From positions 1 to 25,988 of the IMG/VR virus record IMGVR_UViG_3300025446_000037: 25,988 bases of DNA. The stretch is one strand, 5' to 3'. Source of the stretch: a virus. The translations under genes and the position numbers were made by a program. Each line of letters begins with the position of its first letter. The first letter of the stretch is position 1. The notes beneath the pieces were generated by a model, which worked only from the letters and a program-made list of their open reading frames with translations, had not been told where the DNA came from and did no database searches. This document shows positions 23,069-25,988 of the stretch, piece after piece.

Positions 23069-23649
23069 TAGATCCCCCTCGGCTGACCACGCCAAGACGT
23101 TGCCCAATGATGCACACCAAAGCACATAGGATTAGTCGAGAAGTCCTCAGATTCCCGCTCAGGTTCCTTCCAATCGTAAGGGTAGAAGGACTCAGTAGGC
23201 AAGATTGCCCATGTTGAATCTTGTGATATCGCAGCATTGAATGCCCCACACCCGGCGTCCTGTACTGAACTACCTGCGTTGTCAAGACTAATGGACCACT
23301 CTAAGCACTGCTTTAGTGCCTGATTACCAGGCTCAGCGCCAAATACACCGTTCATTAAAATAGGGTGTGGGTCCCCAGTAAACCAGCCTCGATCCCGAGC
23401 GGCAAACGCCTTGTAGTTCAAGAGCGAATCCCACGGGCGCATGGGCTCGACATCCCAGTCTACATAGATACCACCGAAGTGAATAACTGCCAACAACCGC
23501 ACCTGATCCGACATGAAGATGTCGGGACACGTATAGGTGTGAAACTCCCAGTCTTGATGCAGCCATTTGAACTGTGTCCAGTACTTTTCATACTTCTCAG
23601 GTACCGGATACCCTTTAATGGTTCTATGAAAAATCTTAGGAATAGACAT
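23068..23649 (-). CDS. GT32-like (OCH1/DXD) glycosyltransferase, copy B
   Basis: I choose the ATG at 23649 because AGAGG lies seven bases upstream. The 193-residue product then aligns without gaps to copy A over its first 70 residues. It shows 'IPKIFHRT' (3-10), 'HQDWEFHTYT' (31-40) and the sugar-binding DXD in 'GGIYVDWDVEP' (D64, D66). Conserved elements follow near the C-terminus ('LPTESFYPYDW', 'GVHHWATSW'). GT32-like enzymes transfer a sugar from a nucleotide sugar onto glycans or proteins. It overlaps copy A by 14 bases and is coupled to the GT2-like gene. Donor and acceptor are unknown. Confidence 0.87.
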   Translation of the reverse strand: MSIPKIFHRTIKGYPVPEKYEKYWTQFKWLHQDWEFHTYTCPDIFMSDQVRLLAVIHFGGIYVDWDVEPMRPWDSLLNYKAFAARDRGWFTGDPHPILMNGVFGAEPGNQALKQCLEWSISLDNAGSSVQDAGCGAFNAAISQDSTWAILPTESFYPYDWKEPERESEDFSTNPMCFGVHHWATSWRGQPRGI

Positions 23650-24211
23650 AGCCATTCCTCTCTGGATCACTAAACCACGATTCAGCGGAATGATGCACAC
23701 CATACGCATCAGGAAACCCAGAAAAATCCTTTAGAACTCTATAAGGGTTTCTCCAATCCTTTAGATAAAAGGTATTAGTAGGTAACAGAGTCCAACCGGG
23801 CCAAGCAGACAGAATATCATTCACTGTGTACACACCGGCATCCATGGCCGTACCACCGTTAGCAATCCGAGTCATAGCCGTATATAAGCACAAACGTAGG
23901 GCCGGATGATTAGGTATTGCGCCAATCACAGCGTCGAGCACTATACCACCATAGTCTGGGGCTGCAAAGCCTGTATAACTTAGCAATGGTTCCCATGAGC
24001 AGAGGGGCTCGACATCCCAGTCTACATAGATACCACCACGCTCAATGAGGCCCAAAAGCCTTACTAAACCACTGTGAAGTATACCCCCACCGGTATAGGT
24101 CACAAACTCCCAGTCGGGATGCATCTCTTGAAACTTGCGCCAATAGCCTTCATATGGCTCAAGACCTGGTGTACGTACTGTTCGATGAAATATCTTGGGG
24201 ATCACGGGCAT
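23636..24211 (-). CDS. GT32-like (OCH1/DXD) glycosyltransferase, copy A
   Basis: This 191-residue protein has 'IPKIFHRT' (4-11), 'HPDWEFVTYT' (31-40), the DXD site in 'GGIYVDWDVEP' (D64, D66), 'LPTNTFYLKDW' and 'GVHHSAESW'. It is clearly paralogous to copy B downstream. It has no transmembrane segment, so it should act in the cytosol, presumably on phage proteins during assembly. It is shorter than many GT32 enzymes but keeps the core motifs. The ribosome site before the ATG is weak (AAAGG very close). It lies 29 bases after the terminase stop and leads the three-gene glycosyltransferase group. Confidence 0.87.
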   Translation of the reverse strand: MPVIPKIFHRTVRTPGLEPYEGYWRKFQEMHPDWEFVTYTGGGILHSGLVRLLGLIERGGIYVDWDVEPLCSWEPLLSYTGFAAPDYGGIVLDAVIGAIPNHPALRLCLYTAMTRIANGGTAMDAGVYTVNDILSAWPGWTLLPTNTFYLKDWRNPYRVLKDFSGFPDAYGVHHSAESWFSDPERNGYVYS

Positions 24212-24240
24212 GACCTTTCACTACTAGATAGATTCATTTT

Positions 24241-25869
24241 TTATTGAAACTGATTGGGAGTGAGGTAATCGGCCTCAGTGAGAATCTTCGGTGCTCGCAT
24301 ATAGAGCCCCTCGTACGGATCCTCAGGCTCGGGCTCAGCATAGTCTTCGAGGAACGTAACATCCACATACTGCTGTTCCAAGGCGATTTCCTTTGCTCTT
24401 TGCAGCGCCATCACTACACACACCGCCCCATCCACGTAACCTGTGGACTTCTGATTGACCTTCTGGATTCTGGGCTGTAGCGGATCCTTTACCCAGGCAT
24501 TCGCCATATGCTTAGCCAGCGTAGGGTCACCATCATGCTCCAATAATCCCCTTTGAATGTCCTCATAAAGGCGCTGTGTGGACTCGATTATGCGAGCGCC
24601 ACGCTGAGGAAACTCAACAATAGGAAGGCCTTCGTCCTGGAGTACCTCTAGGTCAGATACCCATAGCTTCGGATCAGCGGCAACCTCAACTACTTGCCAG
24701 TAGCCGCACACCCGGCGCAGCTCATTCATGACTTCAACTCGTGGAACCCGCCACTCGTTGTCCTTATATGGCTTCTCCCATATACGAACACACTCAACAA
24801 ACGGCACTGGCCTGTCTACAGTAACCGCAACTAGCGCAGTAGCGTCCCCATCGAACGATCCATCGAACCCTAAAACGACACGATTATGCTGGGGAATATG
24901 GTACCCATCTTGGTTGGCTAACGTGGCCCAAAGACCTTGTGGTAGCCATCGGTCGATGTCCACGAGAACTACCTGATTGAAATAGAATCGCTTAGCGACA
25001 TACTCGGGGGTCTCAGGGTCTTGAATCTCCTGATACAAGCGCTCCTCATCCACCCAGTACGAATCGCCTTTGGCTATCTTGATGGCCGCTGTTACCTCAT
25101 CGTGGTCCGTTATGTCTTTAACTTCAGGCGCCTCTAGGGAGTCGTACCAAACACCGGCAACATCACCCTCTAGAACGGCGGTATATGTAGCCTCAGCTAC
25201 CGATCCCTCTCCCGGTTTATGAGCATTCGTGATCTCCAATGAGCGCCCAGCGCCATCTCGGGCCTTGCCCAGATTGCGCCGGATGACTCTCGCCATCTCA
25301 ACACCCTCGTTGTTTTGCAGCCAGTGGTGAGTTTCATTGAGTACACAGAAAGAGGGGCGAGGGCCTTCGAGTGCTCTAGGGCTAGACGTGACCGCCTTAA
25401 TAACGCCCTTACCTCCTCGAACGTAGATGATTGTTTTGCCCGAATCAACTTTGTACTCTTTCTTGAATGCCGCAGAAATCATCCCCGGAAACAAGGTCGT
25501 AGTGTTGCCAGTCTGCTCCTCGGAGACTGCCGCTATCTGGATCAAAGGCATGGGGTGCTGCTTACCTATAGGCAGCCCAGTTTCAGGATCAAAGTGACTA
25601 AACCTACAAGGGCCGCACGCCTCGACTAGAGACAATGCCGCCAACATAGGATCCTTTCCCCATCCTTTCATTCGGCGTATGACGCCACGCCTATAGACAA
25701 ACCTACCAGTCTCGTCTATCTCATACCAGACAAGAACCATCTTGGCTTGTTCGTCCGTGTATCGCCACGGCTGTCCGGCATCAGGTCCGTCAGGTTGGAG
25801 AATCCATTTAGTAGACCAATCAAGGATCCCCCAACCTAATGTTCTATTCTCAGCGGGCAACTGATACAC
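24241..25869 (-). CDS. Terminase large subunit
   Basis: This 542-residue protein is the packaging motor ATPase and headful or cos nuclease. The ATPase part has the adenine-region pattern 'PWRYTDEQAKMVLVWYEID' (34-52), a Walker A-like 'RRMKGWGKDP' (65-74) and a Walker B-like 'FCVLNETHHW' (174-183) with catalytic E179. The RNase H-like nuclease has the expected three acidic blocks: 'GFDGSFDGD' (D336), 'VAADPKLW' (D399) and 'GYVDGAV' (D480). The Walker A Ser/Thr is replaced by Asp (D73), an odd change. The start is GTG at 25869, because an in-frame TAG lies a few codons upstream. The small terminase subunit was not seen and may be outside the window. Confidence 0.93.
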   Translation of the reverse strand: MYQLPAENRTLGWGILDWSTKWILQPDGPDAGQPWRYTDEQAKMVLVWYEIDETGRFVYRRGVIRRMKGWGKDPMLAALSLVEACGPCRFSHFDPETGLPIGKQHPMPLIQIAAVSEEQTGNTTTLFPGMISAAFKKEYKVDSGKTIIYVRGGKGVIKAVTSSPRALEGPRPSFCVLNETHHWLQNNEGVEMARVIRRNLGKARDGAGRSLEITNAHKPGEGSVAEATYTAVLEGDVAGVWYDSLEAPEVKDITDHDEVTAAIKIAKGDSYWVDEERLYQEIQDPETPEYVAKRFYFNQVVLVDIDRWLPQGLWATLANQDGYHIPQHNRVVLGFDGSFDGDATALVAVTVDRPVPFVECVRIWEKPYKDNEWRVPRVEVMNELRRVCGYWQVVEVAADPKLWVSDLEVLQDEGLPIVEFPQRGARIIESTQRLYEDIQRGLLEHDGDPTLAKHMANAWVKDPLQPRIQKVNQKSTGYVDGAVCVVMALQRAKEIALEQQYVDVTFLEDYAEPEPEDPYEGLYMRAPKILTEADYLTPNQFQ

Positions 25870-25899
25870 GAATATCTACCAAACCTTCTTTAAATGCGG

Positions 25900-25988
25900 T
25901 CAGCTTATTGCCATCCATGGTGGGGAGGAACCGTTATTGGGGGTGATGTTGGCCGGGATGATGTTGGGCAGTGTCGCCGTGTTGGAGA
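25900..25988 (-). CDS. C-terminal end of an unknown protein (cut by window edge)
   Basis: One minus-strand frame is open from the window edge to a TGA at 25900-25902 and encodes 28 residues (ANITPNNGSSPPWMAIS at the end). It stops 30 bases before the terminase start, a spacing typical of this operon. It may be the end of a small terminase or another packaging gene. Another frame is also open to a TAA at the edge, so the assignment is tentative. Confidence 0.35.
   Translation of the reverse strand, partial: SNTATLPNIIPANITPNNGSSPPWMAIS

Noticed and set aside
23068-23125. Longer start (GTG at 23125) for the GT2-like gene
   Set aside because: The ATG at 23068 has a strong ribosome site, overlaps the upstream stop, and places the conserved ISFIVRCRNEE strand at the normal N-terminal position.
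25851-25918. 22-codon frame (MDGNKLTAFKEG...) overlapping the terminase start
   Set aside because: No ribosome site before its ATG and it overlaps the terminase coding region; likely chance.

Overview
The window looks like part of the late, structural half of a tailed-phage (siphovirus-type) genome. Every gene I can support is on the minus strand, so transcription runs from about 25988 down to 1. Base composition looks roughly balanced by eye. The gene order, the style of the tail proteins, a TTGACA-N17-TAGGGT promoter and the collagen-like tail fibre all suggest a phage of an actinobacterium. That host call is inference; a prophage or an uncultivated virus is not excluded. I saw no tRNA, integrase, CRISPR array or insertion sequence.

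Layout in transcription order. Packaging and head: the C-terminal end of an unknown protein (25900-25988), large terminase (24241-25869), three glycosyltransferase genes (two tandem GT32-like paralogues and one GT2-like, 22301-24211), a small two-helix membrane protein, the portal, a 960-residue multidomain protein ending in a zinc-metallopeptidase motif, two small acidic proteins, and a prohead protease with an N-terminal extension. An intergenic region of about 210 bp (15466-15676) then carries a strong candidate promoter. After it come a putative head-decoration protein, a HAD-type phosphatase, the HK97-fold major capsid protein, a small charged protein, a large head-tail connector with extra N-terminal beta domains, and a putative tail terminator.

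Tail: an HNH endonuclease inserted just before the major tail protein, then the tail tube protein, a tail assembly chaperone with a textbook -1 programmed frameshift signal (slippery AAACCCT, 6-nt spacer, stem-loop), a gp10-like protein, a 1048-residue tape measure protein, a Dit-like distal tail protein, a minor tail protein, another tail-tip or fibre protein, and a collagen-like Gly-Ala-Thr fibre that runs off the left edge.

How the genes work together: terminase and portal package DNA into a shell made from the capsid protein and matured by the protease. The connector and terminator proteins join that head to a long non-contractile tail whose length is set by the tape measure. Many genes are translationally coupled by TAATG, TGATG or ATGA overlaps. 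The least ordinary parts are the glycosyltransferase cluster alongside short collagen-like Gly-Ala-Ser motifs in several virion proteins (a possible virion glycosylation system), the 960-residue protein behind the portal (a possible injected effector), and structured RNA regions around the capsid gene.
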